Assembly (NCBI RefSeq): GCF_018476885.1 | Contig: NZ_JAHCVJ010000011.1 | Coordinates: forward strand, 1-64,000 | DNA length: 64,000 bases | DNA from: Geoanaerobacter pelophilus | Lineage (GTDB): Bacteria; Desulfobacterota; Desulfuromonadia; Geobacterales; DSM-12255 | Reading direction: 5' to 3' | Shown here: positions 8,421 to 16,425 of the stretch, piece after piece | How positions within the stretch are numbered: position 1 is the first letter of the stretch | Layout of the letters: each line of letters begins with the position of its first letter | Translations under genes and position numbers: made by a program | The notes under the pieces: generated by a model | Databases searched by the model: none | Seen by the model: the letters and a program-made list of their open reading frames with translations, nothing else | What the model was told of the DNA's origin: nothing

Positions 8421-8870
8421 CTACTTCTGCGGAGTCACATAAGAGGCCATCTCACTGGCCAGTTTCTCATCCTCGGCAAAATCGGCGCTTTTCTTCTCCT
8501 CCTCTTTTTCCGGTTTAACCATCTCCTTAAAGAGCGGATGCTCGCTGAAATCGGAGATGAACCCTTTAAACCAGTCAAGCGGGCTTTGCTTCTTCCCCTC
8601 GCAGAACTCATACTCTCCGGACTGTTCCTCCAGAGCGGTCATGAAATCGACAAGGCCCTTTTCCTTCCACGCCGGCAGAATCTTGCCATCTTTGATCCCA
8701 GCATCGACAAGACTGGTGATCTCTACCCGGCGCGATTTCTTCTGCTCCTCAGCAAAGTCCGCAATACTCTTGTCAGCCTGGGCCTTGAAGTCGTTGGACT
8801 GTTTTTGGAGCATTTCGTTTTGCTTCTTAGCCTCATCCAGTTCCTTCTGCAGCTGCTCTACTGTCTTCAT
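8421..8870 (-). CDS. Nested scaffold protein (Mu Z-like), internal start in I
   Basis: Within the protease gene, ATG 8870 is preceded by a perfect AGGAGG five nucleotides upstream, a stronger ribosome site than many independent genes here. The product, 149 aa, would start MKTVEQLQKELDEAKKQ, a coiled coil, and contain only the scaffold region including its C-terminal helix. Mu makes a separate Z scaffold from the 3' part of I in the same way. The protein would fill the prohead and be removed by the I protease. Confidence 0.78.
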   Translation of the reverse strand: MKTVEQLQKELDEAKKQNEMLQKQSNDFKAQADKSIADFAEEQKKSRRVEITSLVDAGIKDGKILPAWKEKGLVDFMTALEEQSGEYEFCEGKKQSPLDWFKGFISDFSEHPLFKEMVKPEKEEEKKSADFAEDEKLASEMASYVTPQK

Positions 8871-9296
8871 GTGATCCTCCTGGGTTTCTTCGTTAAAGTC
8901 GTAATCTGAAAATTCTTCACCTTCACTGAACTCAATATCCTTCAACCCCTTGATGGCTGGGGGCATTGCTCCGAGAAAACCGATATGCGCCAGAGACCCG
9001 TCAGGGTTTACCCGGATTGAACGCTTCTTGAAAAGTCCGCTCTTTACCGCTTCCGCAAACTCGGGCACAACCTGACCCGGCAGCGCGAGCAGTTTGTCTC
9101 CAACTCGTTTGAGTTGCTGCGCCCAGCCAAATGCAGGATCATTGGTCTTTGGATGGCCGATAACCATCGGAGCCTCATGATCAGACGGGTTATACATGCT
9201 AACCATCTTGTCCAGATCAGCAGTAGTCCAGGTCCGTTCACGACCGCGGCTGTCACGGTGAGTGCCGGTTTTGAAAATTTCTATCCAGTCAGTCAT
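8421..9296 (-). CDS. Mu I-like virion protease with C-terminal scaffold region
   Basis: 291 aa. The N-terminal 125 residues (DWIEIFKTGTHRD, APMVIGHPKTNDPAFGW, FLGAMPPAIKGL) match the Mu gpI prohead protease family; the region from about residue 143 is a coiled-coil-rich scaffold. The HPKTNDPAFGW motif holds the likely catalytic His region. The C-terminal half can also be made alone from an internal start (see 8421-8870), as in the Mu I/Z arrangement. The gene begins a new transcription unit: a 38-nt stem-loop and an inverted-repeat box lie directly upstream, and a 208-nt gap separates it from G. Confidence 0.85.
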   Translation of the reverse strand: MTDWIEIFKTGTHRDSRGRERTWTTADLDKMVSMYNPSDHEAPMVIGHPKTNDPAFGWAQQLKRVGDKLLALPGQVVPEFAEAVKSGLFKKRSIRVNPDGSLAHIGFLGAMPPAIKGLKDIEFSEGEEFSDYDFNEETQEDHMKTVEQLQKELDEAKKQNEMLQKQSNDFKAQADKSIADFAEEQKKSRRVEITSLVDAGIKDGKILPAWKEKGLVDFMTALEEQSGEYEFCEGKKQSPLDWFKGFISDFSEHPLFKEMVKPEKEEEKKSADFAEDEKLASEMASYVTPQK

Positions 9297-9302
9297 AGTT
9301 CC

Positions 9303-9340
9303 CCCCTGTTGTCCGGTGCAGTGGCACCGTACAACAGGGG
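9303..9340 (-). promoter_or_regulatory. Late-leader stem-loop at the I protease start
   Basis: CCCCTGTTGT and ACAACAGGGG form an outer stem, and CGGTGC/GCACCG an inner stem, around an AGTG loop, with one C-T mismatch. The 3' edge in mRNA sense runs into the ribosome site GGGGGG before ATG 9296. The 28-nt core is identical to that at 24574-24601, while the outer stem differs by compensatory changes. Confidence 0.8.
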
Positions 9341-9355
9341 ACCGGTCGATGTACG

Positions 9356-9369
9356 TTGAACCTCTTCAA
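9356..9369 (-). promoter_or_regulatory. Putative late activator box TTGAA-N4-TTCAA (PI-like promoter)
   Basis: A 5-bp inverted repeat with a 4-bp spacer lies 15 nt upstream of the stem-loop. A matching box lies at the same distance from the matching stem-loop before the endolysin gene. The likely -10 (TACATC on the minus strand, just 3' of the box) would place the transcript start at or near the stem-loop. Mor/C proteins bind inverted repeats next to the -10, so this is a candidate site for the activator encoded at 24651-24998. Confidence 0.55.
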
Positions 9370-9504
9370 AAACTCAGTTCAACCTCAAGATGGAACCGCG
9401 TTAAAACATTCTTTAAATTTTATTGAGCTGGCTTAAAAAGATTTTTACAGGGGGTAGTCAGGGGGCGGGGTGAGTTCGGCGCTTAAAATCAAAATTTGGC
9501 GTTT

Positions 9505-10080
9505 TCATGGTCCGACGACAAACTGCGCGGCAGCCGACTTGATGTTTTCCATGCCGGCAGGGCTGATTTTAAAGTATTCGCGCTGGGGCATATTGATTGT
9601 ATAGCCGTTGTTGAAGCGGAACCGGGTGACGGTTCGTTTGTGGCTGGCCTTGGCAAACACTGCCAGGTTAGCTTTCAACCCTTCCGTGCCCTGGCGCAGC
9701 AGATTGCCTCTGGCATCGGTCCGCAGCCGGACGGTAGAGTAATGCGGGCCGCGCTTGATCTCGCCGCCGAAATTGTGAATGGCGGCGTATTCCTTGTTGG
9801 TGGAGAGCCCGGCAGCGTTGGCCGTGACAAACTGCTGGATAGAGTTGACCAGCTGCGCCGACTTGATCAGGGTCTGGCCGCCGCTCTTCTTGACCCGTTT
9901 CGATTCCGGCCACTTGGGATCCCGGCCGCCGGCCTCAAAATTCTGCTGGACCTCATCGTCCATAATCCCGGCGATCTGTCGCAGCAACGGCTGCGGATTT
10001 GCGCCGCGGGTAATCATGGCGTGCAGCCGTTGCCGCAGGGCTGCATCGCCCTGGAGTTGGACCTTGCTTATCGCGGCCAT
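9505..10080 (-). CDS. Mu gpG-like virion morphogenesis protein
   Basis: 191 aa from ATG 10080, which overlaps the end of the F-like gene by 13 nt and has a GAGGG ribosome site; the longer upstream reading is unlikely. The segments QQNFEAGGRDPKWPESK, YAAIHNFGGEIKRGPH and the C-terminal PQREYFKIS are the hallmark of the phage virion morphogenesis (gpG) family, tied to head completion and tail joining. It is the last gene before the 208-nt gap upstream of I. Confidence 0.85.
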   Translation of the reverse strand: MAAISKVQLQGDAALRQRLHAMITRGANPQPLLRQIAGIMDDEVQQNFEAGGRDPKWPESKRVKKSGGQTLIKSAQLVNSIQQFVTANAAGLSTNKEYAAIHNFGGEIKRGPHYSTVRLRTDARGNLLRQGTEGLKANLAVFAKASHKRTVTRFRFNNGYTINMPQREYFKISPAGMENIKSAAAQFVVGP

Positions 10081-10898
10081 AGCGCCCTCACGTCGGCATC
10101 GTACCTGGTCAGATCCGGCTGCCACTTGGCCATGCCTGGGTTACTGCTCCAGCCGAGATCCGGGGAGATGGCAAACGACCGGCCAAGGGCATCGGCCCCG
10201 CGATATACCGCAACGGTGCCCATTTCGCCGCCGCTGTGCGAGATCTCTATTTGCTTGCTGCCCAGGCCATCCTCGGCAACCCATACCCCCTGCCCGTCTT
10301 TGACCATGGCCGTTGCCTGCTCCTGGGTAAGCGACCGGACCCGACAGCGGCAGCGCCAGCCGTTGGGCGGGTAGAAGTAGCGCCAGAACGGAGAATCGAT
10401 CGGGGCAATGGTGCCGTGCAACGCCCGGTGCGCCGGACGGGTGCGGCTGTCCAGGACTGCGACATACATGAGGTATGGCCGGTCGGCCCGGTTCTCCCAC
10501 TGGCTTTGCCAGCGGCCTGCCTGGTAGGCGCTCTGCAAATTGGCCTCGTAGATGGTGCGGAGGCGGTACGGGCTACCAAGCTGGGCAACCCGCAATTCGC
10601 CGGTCGCAGGATTGAGGATCTCTTCCTTGCCCCACCACCCCAGCGCCTGCAGTTTCGGCGTGAGCTGCTGCTGGAAAGTGCGGAAGCTCTCTCCTTTCTC
10701 CAGGGCCTGCACCAGGGCGGACTTGATGCTCTGCAGTACATCGAGATCCATGGCCTTGGCTACAGTGAATGCCTGGGCATGAGCGCTGTCGAGCAGCTCG
10801 TGCCAGTCAAAGGTGATTTTAAAGCCTTTGGTCTGCAGATACTCGATCGCCTTCTGCGGCGGCAGGGTGAACAGGTATGAGATGTCTATGGAGTCCAT
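10068..10898 (-). CDS. Minor head protein, Mu gpF/SPP1 gp7 family
   Basis: 276 aa. The C-terminal half contains TIYEANLQSAYQAGRW, LDSRTRPAHRALHGTI and PPNGWRCRCRVRSL, the conserved blocks of the Mu F / SPP1 gp7 family, which sit inside the capsid near the portal. The N-terminal part has PQKAIEYLQTKGF. It directly follows the portal gene (no gap) and overlaps the G-like gene. A Cys pair in RCRCRV is the usual family feature. Confidence 0.9.
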   Translation of the reverse strand: MDSIDISYLFTLPPQKAIEYLQTKGFKITFDWHELLDSAHAQAFTVAKAMDLDVLQSIKSALVQALEKGESFRTFQQQLTPKLQALGWWGKEEILNPATGELRVAQLGSPYRLRTIYEANLQSAYQAGRWQSQWENRADRPYLMYVAVLDSRTRPAHRALHGTIAPIDSPFWRYFYPPNGWRCRCRVRSLTQEQATAMVKDGQGVWVAEDGLGSKQIEISHSGGEMGTVAVYRGADALGRSFAISPDLGWSSNPGMAKWQPDLTRYDADVRALWPR

Positions 10899-12440
10899 CT
10901 ACTCCTCGTTATCGGCAGACAGCCGGCCGATCATGTCGGACAGGAACATCAGGTTGGCTAGATATCGCTCCAACTCTGTGCTTTTCATATCAGGGAAAGA
11001 GGCTATCAACCGTTGCATGGCTTCATCAGGGTTACCGGATTCCAGCAGCCCCTTAATCACCGGCGCCAGCACAGGCTGCATTTGACCCTGCATCCCTTCC
11101 GGAGTGGTCATATGGGTCATGGCATCAATTGCCGCCTGATCGGGAAAGGGGCTTGTCCCATGCTCTGAAAACTCCTTAACCCCTTTATCTACTGCCGGGT
11201 TGGAAGAAGCTCCCTCCAGCTCGAAATCATCTTCCTGGAAGCCATATTGCCGGACATAATAGCTCTTTTTAAACTTGACCCCGGTTTCCTTCAGAGTCTT
11301 ATCCCGTTCAGCAGTCTCTTTCTTTGGGTCATCTTCTTCGTACCAAACAAACTTCGGGGTAGGAACTCCAGGAGCATTAACCAGGCCGTACAGCCAGGCA
11401 ATCTCTTCCATGGTCTTTTTGACCAGGGTTTGATCTCCGTGACGGACATCCTCCAGGATGTCTTCATGCACCTGGCCCTGGGCACGGCTGCCGCCCTTGT
11501 CGCTAACCTCTGCTGTCAAGGTCTGGCACATGATAACTTTCGACATCTCGGAGTTCATTTCGTGCACCAGCCCCTGGTGAATATTGCCGTCACTCCCCCC
11601 CTTGCCGGTCTCCAGGATCTCTACAGCGCCACCCTGGGCAATAACAGCCACGGCATCGCGGACCATATTGGTCAGATTTGACAGCATTTCCTGTTTTTCG
11701 GCCAGAGTCGCACCGGGCCGATGCTTGCCGATCAGGAAAGGGATCCCGTATTTCTCTGCTAAAATTGACCAGAACTTAATGCCGCCCTTCTTGAACGCTA
11801 CCGGCCAGAAGCAGCGAGACCCGAGCCGCAGACCGAAGGGATTGTCATAAGTAGGGAAATGGCGGCAGAATACAAACTTGCCGAATGGCAGCTCCAAGCC
11901 GTCCCACGAGTTTTGAATGGAGACAAAACGAGGCTCGTTATACTCGTTGAAAGAAAACCACCGGGTGGGCTTTACTTCCAGATCCTTGATTGCCAGCCGG
12001 TTATTGTCCGGAGCCGGCCGCCATTTGATTTCGACCGGAGTATTGCCATAAAACGGTGCGTCCAATAGACCGGAAACAAGATTGTAAAGATCGACGTTTT
12101 CTAAGTCTGAGTTTAAGCCGTCACTCAGTTGGGTAGCCCGGCGGGATGCCTTTGTTTCTCCCGGAGCCAATCCAGCCTCAAAGCGGTATTCTTTCTTAAG
12201 GGTGCCGAGCTTACGCTGCTGGATGACGGAAATCAGATGGCCGTCGGCAGTGAGGCTTTCCAGGATCTCGGAACCGTCGCCAAGTTTTCGGAGGATGGGA
12301 TCCGGATCCGGAAGCAGCCCCATGAACCCTGACCAGTCCCACGCGGCCTGCCGGGTAGCAATATCTGTCATCAACTGCGATTCATCGGGAGTCTCGGAGA
12401 ACTCGACGTATTCACTTGGCGATACCCACATTCCAGCCAT
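10899..12440 (-). CDS. Portal protein, Mu gp29-like (DUF935)
   Basis: 513 aa, the expected length. Motifs include LLPDPDPILRKLGDG, LLDAPFYGNTPVEIKW and, further on, KYGIPFLIGKHRPGA and CQTLTAEVSDKGGSRAQG, all typical of the DUF935 portal family. It forms the dodecameric ring at the capsid vertex through which DNA is packaged. It lies one nucleotide from the terminase stop and abuts the F-like gene, so the packaging genes form a compact run. Confidence 0.9.
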   Translation of the reverse strand: MAGMWVSPSEYVEFSETPDESQLMTDIATRQAAWDWSGFMGLLPDPDPILRKLGDGSEILESLTADGHLISVIQQRKLGTLKKEYRFEAGLAPGETKASRRATQLSDGLNSDLENVDLYNLVSGLLDAPFYGNTPVEIKWRPAPDNNRLAIKDLEVKPTRWFSFNEYNEPRFVSIQNSWDGLELPFGKFVFCRHFPTYDNPFGLRLGSRCFWPVAFKKGGIKFWSILAEKYGIPFLIGKHRPGATLAEKQEMLSNLTNMVRDAVAVIAQGGAVEILETGKGGSDGNIHQGLVHEMNSEMSKVIMCQTLTAEVSDKGGSRAQGQVHEDILEDVRHGDQTLVKKTMEEIAWLYGLVNAPGVPTPKFVWYEEDDPKKETAERDKTLKETGVKFKKSYYVRQYGFQEDDFELEGASSNPAVDKGVKEFSEHGTSPFPDQAAIDAMTHMTTPEGMQGQMQPVLAPVIKGLLESGNPDEAMQRLIASFPDMKSTELERYLANLMFLSDMIGRLSADNEE

Positions 12441-12441
12441 T

Positions 12442-14070
12442 TCAGTACCCCTGTGCTGTTTTGTAACTCTCTCGGGGAGATCCGGAGAGGATTGATGTAT
12501 CTTCTATCGGCGCTGATCGAGCATGAACTGCCAGCGCTTTAGCCCAAAAATGGTCAGCATGGCCAGTTGCTTCTTCCCGATCGGCGTCAAACCGGAAATT
12601 GCCGGTAGACGTTGCGACCTTTTTCACCGTGTGGAGGCTGTTACGAATCTGGGTATCAGCCGGGATCCGATCTTTACGGTCTTCTAAACTTTTACGGATG
12701 CCGGTTGCCAGCGCTTCCTTGTTTTTGGGCGTGAATGTAACCGCCTCGACCAGATTCTCGCCGAAAATCTCAACTGCCTTCTCGGCGAGGTCCATGCCGA
12801 TCCCTGTTTCATCAATGCAGCATCGGCGCATCTGTGGCAGCCGCAGTAACGCGAAGAGAACCAGGCGCTGCACTCCGAACGGCTGCTTCTTGAGGTCGAT
12901 GACAGCGCGGGATCGCGCCAGGTCTCCGATAAGTTCGTCAAGCCATATGATGGATAGGTCTCTTCTTCGGGCGACGTCAAAGCCGGCATACAGATCGCCA
13001 GGGAACAGGACTGAAGAAAGGATCTCCCGGCCCGCCGTGAATTCTGGAGGATTCTCATAGGACTTGAACTGCTCATGATGATCAATAGCCGCATTAACAA
13101 GCTCCTCAGCCCATAGTGGCATTGGGTCAAGCTGGATATCCTCTACTCCCTCAATAAGATCGTAGGGGAGCCAGGCTGTGGTTTCGTCGAGAAATTCGCA
13201 CAGGTATTCCTGGTGCCAGGCTTCATCATCCGCCAAAGCCAGCCGAAGGTCTTCAGGCTCGATCTCTTCGCCGTTCTCGTCGACCAGCTTGAGCCCCATG
13301 GCCACGGCATCGTATATATCAACCTTGTGTTTGGACCAGCCGCCGCGCTCGCCTTTGAACTCATGCTCCAGACCGTCGAACATCTGCACGGTCTTGGCTG
13401 TCCAGAGTTCATAAAACTTGTTTTTCTTCCCCATCGGGGTGGAGATGATCCGGATCTTGTAGCCGCGGGTGACTGTGGGGAAGAGGGCTTTCCAGATGGC
13501 CCGGCTGTCCTTATGGAAGGCAAACTCGTCGAGCAGGATGTGTGCGGAATGACCACGGGCAGTTGCCGGGTTCGCAGGCAGGCCTATGATACGGGAGCCG
13601 TTGGGAAAGATGATCTCAAGCTGCTTGTACTCGGAGTCGCCTTCCTTGAAGGTTCCTTCAAGCTCGATTACTGCAAGGCCTATGGCTCGGGCATGCATGG
13701 CCGCAGTGGCCATCAATTCCTTGGATTGCCGCTCGCCTGCGGAAAGGAATACCCACTTGGTTTTATGCTCGAAACAATCGATAACTGCTTCAAGAGAGGT
13801 ACTGAACGACTTGCCCCCTTGCCTGCTGACCATGCCGATCTTGAATCGGCTCTTGTCCTGGACCCAGCGGGATTGGTACAGGGTGAGAGGAATGATCGGG
13901 TCAAGGCCGGGCATTGTGGCGCATCTAGAATCTTCAGGGGTCGGGACATGTACCGGCACGGCATTCTGCTTTTCGGCGGCAAGCAGGTAATCCGGCTTAA
14001 TAGCCCCCAGGGCAAAGAAAAAGACGATCGCAAACAGCGCCAAGCGCAGCGGGTTAAGATGCAAGGCCAT
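12442..14070 (-). CDS. Large terminase, Mu gp28-like, with hydrophobic N-terminal leader
   Basis: 542 aa. The motor and nuclease signatures are clear: SRQGGKS (residues 82-88, Walker A), HILLDEFAFH (Walker B), FDVARRRDLSIIWLDE and CIDETGIGMD (RuvC-like nuclease acids). The family normally begins near the LYQSRWVQDKSRFKIG segment, residues 64-79 here. This protein has about 52 extra residues that start MALHLNPLRLALFAIVFFF, a signal-anchor-like stretch. ATG 14070 has an AGGTGA ribosome site; Met53 (13914) has none. A membrane-bound packaging motor would be unusual. Confidence 0.9.
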   Translation of the reverse strand: MALHLNPLRLALFAIVFFFALGAIKPDYLLAAEKQNAVPVHVPTPEDSRCATMPGLDPIIPLTLYQSRWVQDKSRFKIGMVSRQGGKSFSTSLEAVIDCFEHKTKWVFLSAGERQSKELMATAAMHARAIGLAVIELEGTFKEGDSEYKQLEIIFPNGSRIIGLPANPATARGHSAHILLDEFAFHKDSRAIWKALFPTVTRGYKIRIISTPMGKKNKFYELWTAKTVQMFDGLEHEFKGERGGWSKHKVDIYDAVAMGLKLVDENGEEIEPEDLRLALADDEAWHQEYLCEFLDETTAWLPYDLIEGVEDIQLDPMPLWAEELVNAAIDHHEQFKSYENPPEFTAGREILSSVLFPGDLYAGFDVARRRDLSIIWLDELIGDLARSRAVIDLKKQPFGVQRLVLFALLRLPQMRRCCIDETGIGMDLAEKAVEIFGENLVEAVTFTPKNKEALATGIRKSLEDRKDRIPADTQIRNSLHTVKKVATSTGNFRFDADREEATGHADHFWAKALAVHARSAPIEDTSILSGSPRESYKTAQGY

Positions 14071-14623
14071 AGATCACCTGTTTGATATAAGCGAGGGTTT
14101 CAGGCTTGATCTGCAGGGTATTTGCAGATTTCTCCACTTCGGCTGCGGCATCGGCCAGCGCAGTTTTACGGATATCGTTCTCCCTCTTGATATTGATCGT
14201 CGCCGACTGCTCCAGACGCTGGACAGCCAGGGCCAGAGCCTTGACCTGGTCAATGGTGGCGGACATATTCTCCGGATCTTCCAGGTCGACAGCCTGTAGC
14301 TTTAAAGAGAGTTCAAACGCCATTGATCGCAGCATCTCGTTGATCAGGAGGCCGGTTTGACCCTGGGGAGCTGCGCCGACGTGAGCGATATACATCTGCG
14401 CCACTTCCCGGCTTTGCCGGAGTTTTTCCCCAACCTCCTCCATCCGCTGGGCATAACGATTGACGCTGCTTTTCGTTACCCGATCGGGATAGCCTTCCTC
14501 CTCGAGAACCTTGTTGATTTTTGCCGTTGCATCCAGTTGAGTGCAACGGGGATCCTGGAGCAGCTGCTGCAACTGAGCCTTGATATCCGCCGGTAATCTG
14601 TCGATGCTCGATACCTGTGGCAT
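14054..14623 (-). CDS. Small terminase-like protein, Mu gp27 (DUF3486)
   Basis: 189 aa. The sequence SSIDRLPADIKAQLQQLL, then DATAKIN..EEGYPDRVTKSSVNRYA, is the family start, with a helix-turn-helix for DNA recognition; the rest is helical. Position just before the large terminase, with a 17-nt overlap, matches Mu. It is expected to recognise the packaging site at the phage left end. Confidence 0.87.
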   Translation of the reverse strand: MPQVSSIDRLPADIKAQLQQLLQDPRCTQLDATAKINKVLEEEGYPDRVTKSSVNRYAQRMEEVGEKLRQSREVAQMYIAHVGAAPQGQTGLLINEMLRSMAFELSLKLQAVDLEDPENMSATIDQVKALALAVQRLEQSATINIKRENDIRKTALADAAAEVEKSANTLQIKPETLAYIKQVIYGLAS

Positions 14624-14625
14624 GG

Positions 14626-14922
14626 TTATCCCCTTGGGTGCGGACGCTTGACGCCGGGCACGGTAGCGGAGCCATCGGCGATATCGACACCGCGGCCGGT
14701 AATGGTGGCCACATAGATATCGACCACAGTTTCCAGCGTAACCAGCCCCTGCTCTTCCAGCCAGGCCAGTTGGTTCTTAACTTGGTCGCGGCTGACTTTG
14801 TGGCCGAACTTGGCAAGAATCGCGTGGATGATCGACTCGTTGCAGCTGTAGCCGTTGGTTTCAGCAAGGGTGCGAAGGATGACCAGACGGATGTCCTGGG
14901 TTACAAGGTCACTGAAGCTCAT
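14626..14922 (-). CDS. Mu gp26-like winged-helix protein
   Basis: 98 aa, an ArsR-like winged helix: DIRLVILRTLAETNGY, a recognition helix around VSRDQVKNQLAWLEEQGL, and a two-strand wing. In D3112/B3/Mu-type phages a protein of this kind precedes gp27. Its start overlaps the stop of the gp25-like gene by one base and it ends two bases before gp27. A DNA-binding role in packaging or late control is inferred, not shown. Confidence 0.75.
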   Translation of the reverse strand: MSFSDLVTQDIRLVILRTLAETNGYSCNESIIHAILAKFGHKVSRDQVKNQLAWLEEQGLVTLETVVDIYVATITGRGVDIADGSATVPGVKRPHPRG

Positions 14923-15326
14923 CAGCTTTTCTCCTTTATGTGGTGTTCTTGTAGTAGATCCAATGTGTGGGACATCCCCTTGATTTCACCCTCGACACCG
15001 CTTACCAGCTTCACCAAGCCATCCAGCCTTTCATGAAGCCGCTCTATGCTCTTTTGATTCGGAAGGTTGCCGATGTTGATGCTCAACCCGGAATACATGT
15101 CCTTGAGCTTGTCGGTTTCAATCTTGTGCTGGCGGCAGCTTTCATCGCGGGCAACCTTGGCCGCTTTGAGATCATCCTTGGAAAGCCTTTCATTTACGGC
15201 ATTCTCCAGGGTGGTAAACCGATCATTGGTGACCTTTTGTTTATTGCTCAGATAGACATAGATCCCGACGACCAGGTTGCCGCCCACCGACACCCAGAAC
15301 TGCATTGCATTGTAATCAATTGCCAT
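14922..15326 (-). CDS. Mu gp25-like membrane protein (DUF2730)
   Basis: 134 aa with one N-terminal membrane helix (residues about 8-26) followed by a long coiled coil and a TLDLLQEHHIKEKS end. Small anchored coiled-coil proteins of this family sit between lysis and packaging genes in Mu-like phages; function unknown. The start codon overlaps the stop of the NlpC/P60-like gene by one base. Confidence 0.72.
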   Translation of the reverse strand: MAIDYNAMQFWVSVGGNLVVGIYVYLSNKQKVTNDRFTTLENAVNERLSKDDLKAAKVARDESCRQHKIETDKLKDMYSGLSINIGNLPNQKSIERLHERLDGLVKLVSGVEGEIKGMSHTLDLLQEHHIKEKS

Positions 15327-15793
15327 TAAAGGCCTCCCTTATCCTTGTTTAACTGCGGGTTTAATGCGTAGTAAAGCCCAGTTGGACTGAGCGTATGCGG
15401 CTTGATGTTTTGCGGCAGTATCCCGGCAACCTGGAGGGCAGCGGCGCAGATTTCAGAGCAGAACCATTTCTTGGGGCTCTCTTTAAAGCCAGGGAGGGCA
15501 AAGCGGATTACCCCGAACCAGTCGTAAGGGGAGCAGACTTCCTGGCAGAGAAAATCAATGACGGCATCGGGTTCGCAGTCGATGTAAATGACATCCCACT
15601 CAGCCGGATCCGGCTCGCCGTTGTGATCGCAATGGACCCCGATAGCGGCTATCGATGACGCCCACAGCAACGGGTCCGGGCCAAAAACCAGCTCACAATG
15701 GGAGTATGGTCCGGCAGAGACGGTACGGATAACCCGGTCCCAGAATCCGCGCCAGCCAGACCGCTTGCCTTTGTAGAATGCCACTCTGATCAT
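15326..15793 (-). CDS. Permuted NlpC/P60-like protein
   Basis: 155 aa. The pair SAGPYSHCELVFG near the N-terminus (His then Cys/Glu) and KKWFCSEICAAAL near residue 115 (catalytic-type Cys) fits the circularly permuted papain-like NlpC/P60 fold (YaeF/YiiX type). Such proteins cut amide bonds in peptidoglycan or lipids. Its place between the lysis region and gp25 suggests a wall-related or lysis-assisting role, but the substrate is unknown. No signal peptide is visible. Confidence 0.65.
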   Translation of the reverse strand: MIRVAFYKGKRSGWRGFWDRVIRTVSAGPYSHCELVFGPDPLLWASSIAAIGVHCDHNGEPDPAEWDVIYIDCEPDAVIDFLCQEVCSPYDWFGVIRFALPGFKESPKKWFCSEICAAALQVAGILPQNIKPHTLSPTGLYYALNPQLNKDKGGL

Positions 15794-15804
15794 GTGCTTT
15801 CTCC

Positions 15805-16425
15805 TTATAAGCCGCAGAACTGCTGAAATTGTGCAGGGGCTGCCATGATTTCCGGTATCGACTGAGATAGCGGGATAACGGCATAAGCCAGCCGAGTGTA
15901 TTCGCCTTCAATGTCATAGAGCGGCGGCCCTACCCGGCGGTTCTCTTTGATGATGTAATCCGCAAATTGCGGCGCAGTCATGTTGAGGTTGGCAGCTAGA
16001 CCGGTTAAATGGACCTCGGCGGTCATGCCGGCCTTGGTCAAGGATTCAGGCCGGCCAGCCTGGTATTCGACCGCTGCAAAGTAGTTCTCGGCGTAGATAG
16101 CCGAGACGCCGGGGCTCCGGGTAGCTTTGTCCAGGGCTACGGCCCGCAGCTGCTTGATCTTGTCGATAATCGCCACTTTCAGCGCCGGGCACTCAGCCAG
16201 CGCCGCTGCATCATTCAAAAGGCCTTGCGGGTCTTCCCACAGTTCGAGCCGCTTGGCCGGGTCGGCCTCGTAGATACCGGAGAGATCGCTCCAGATCAAC
16301 GTGGCACCAGGCGACGGTGGAGGAATTATCGGCACGGGATTGAGCCGCTCGACTATCTTCCCTGGGCCGGGACGTTGCGTATATTTCGGGACTACTTGCT
16401 CACGGATGCGGATGGTGTAAGCCAT
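15805..16425 (-). CDS. Unknown protein, tail-fibre-assembly-like context
   Basis: 206 aa. It begins MAYTIRIREQVVPKYTQRP, followed by a Pro-rich linker (PVPIIPPPSPG) and a helical domain with repeated Ala/Leu segments over residues 60-200. No leader peptide. The start overlaps the tailspike-like stop by one base, so the two are co-translated. A small accessory that helps fold or attach the large beta-helix protein would fit the position; I cannot name a family with confidence. Confidence 0.6.
   Translation of the reverse strand: MAYTIRIREQVVPKYTQRPGPGKIVERLNPVPIIPPPSPGATLIWSDLSGIYEADPAKRLELWEDPQGLLNDAAALAECPALKVAIIDKIKQLRAVALDKATRSPGVSAIYAENYFAAVEYQAGRPESLTKAGMTAEVHLTGLAANLNMTAPQFADYIIKENRRVGPPLYDIEGEYTRLAYAVIPLSQSIPEIMAAPAQFQQFCGL

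Noticed and set aside
9496-10374. Plus-strand open frame of 292 codons
   Set aside because: Lies fully across the F- and G-like genes, which have clear homology; high-GC third positions open the opposite frame. No ribosome site or family.
13213-14085. Plus-strand open frame of 290 codons
   Set aside because: Antisense to the large terminase, whose motifs are unmistakable.
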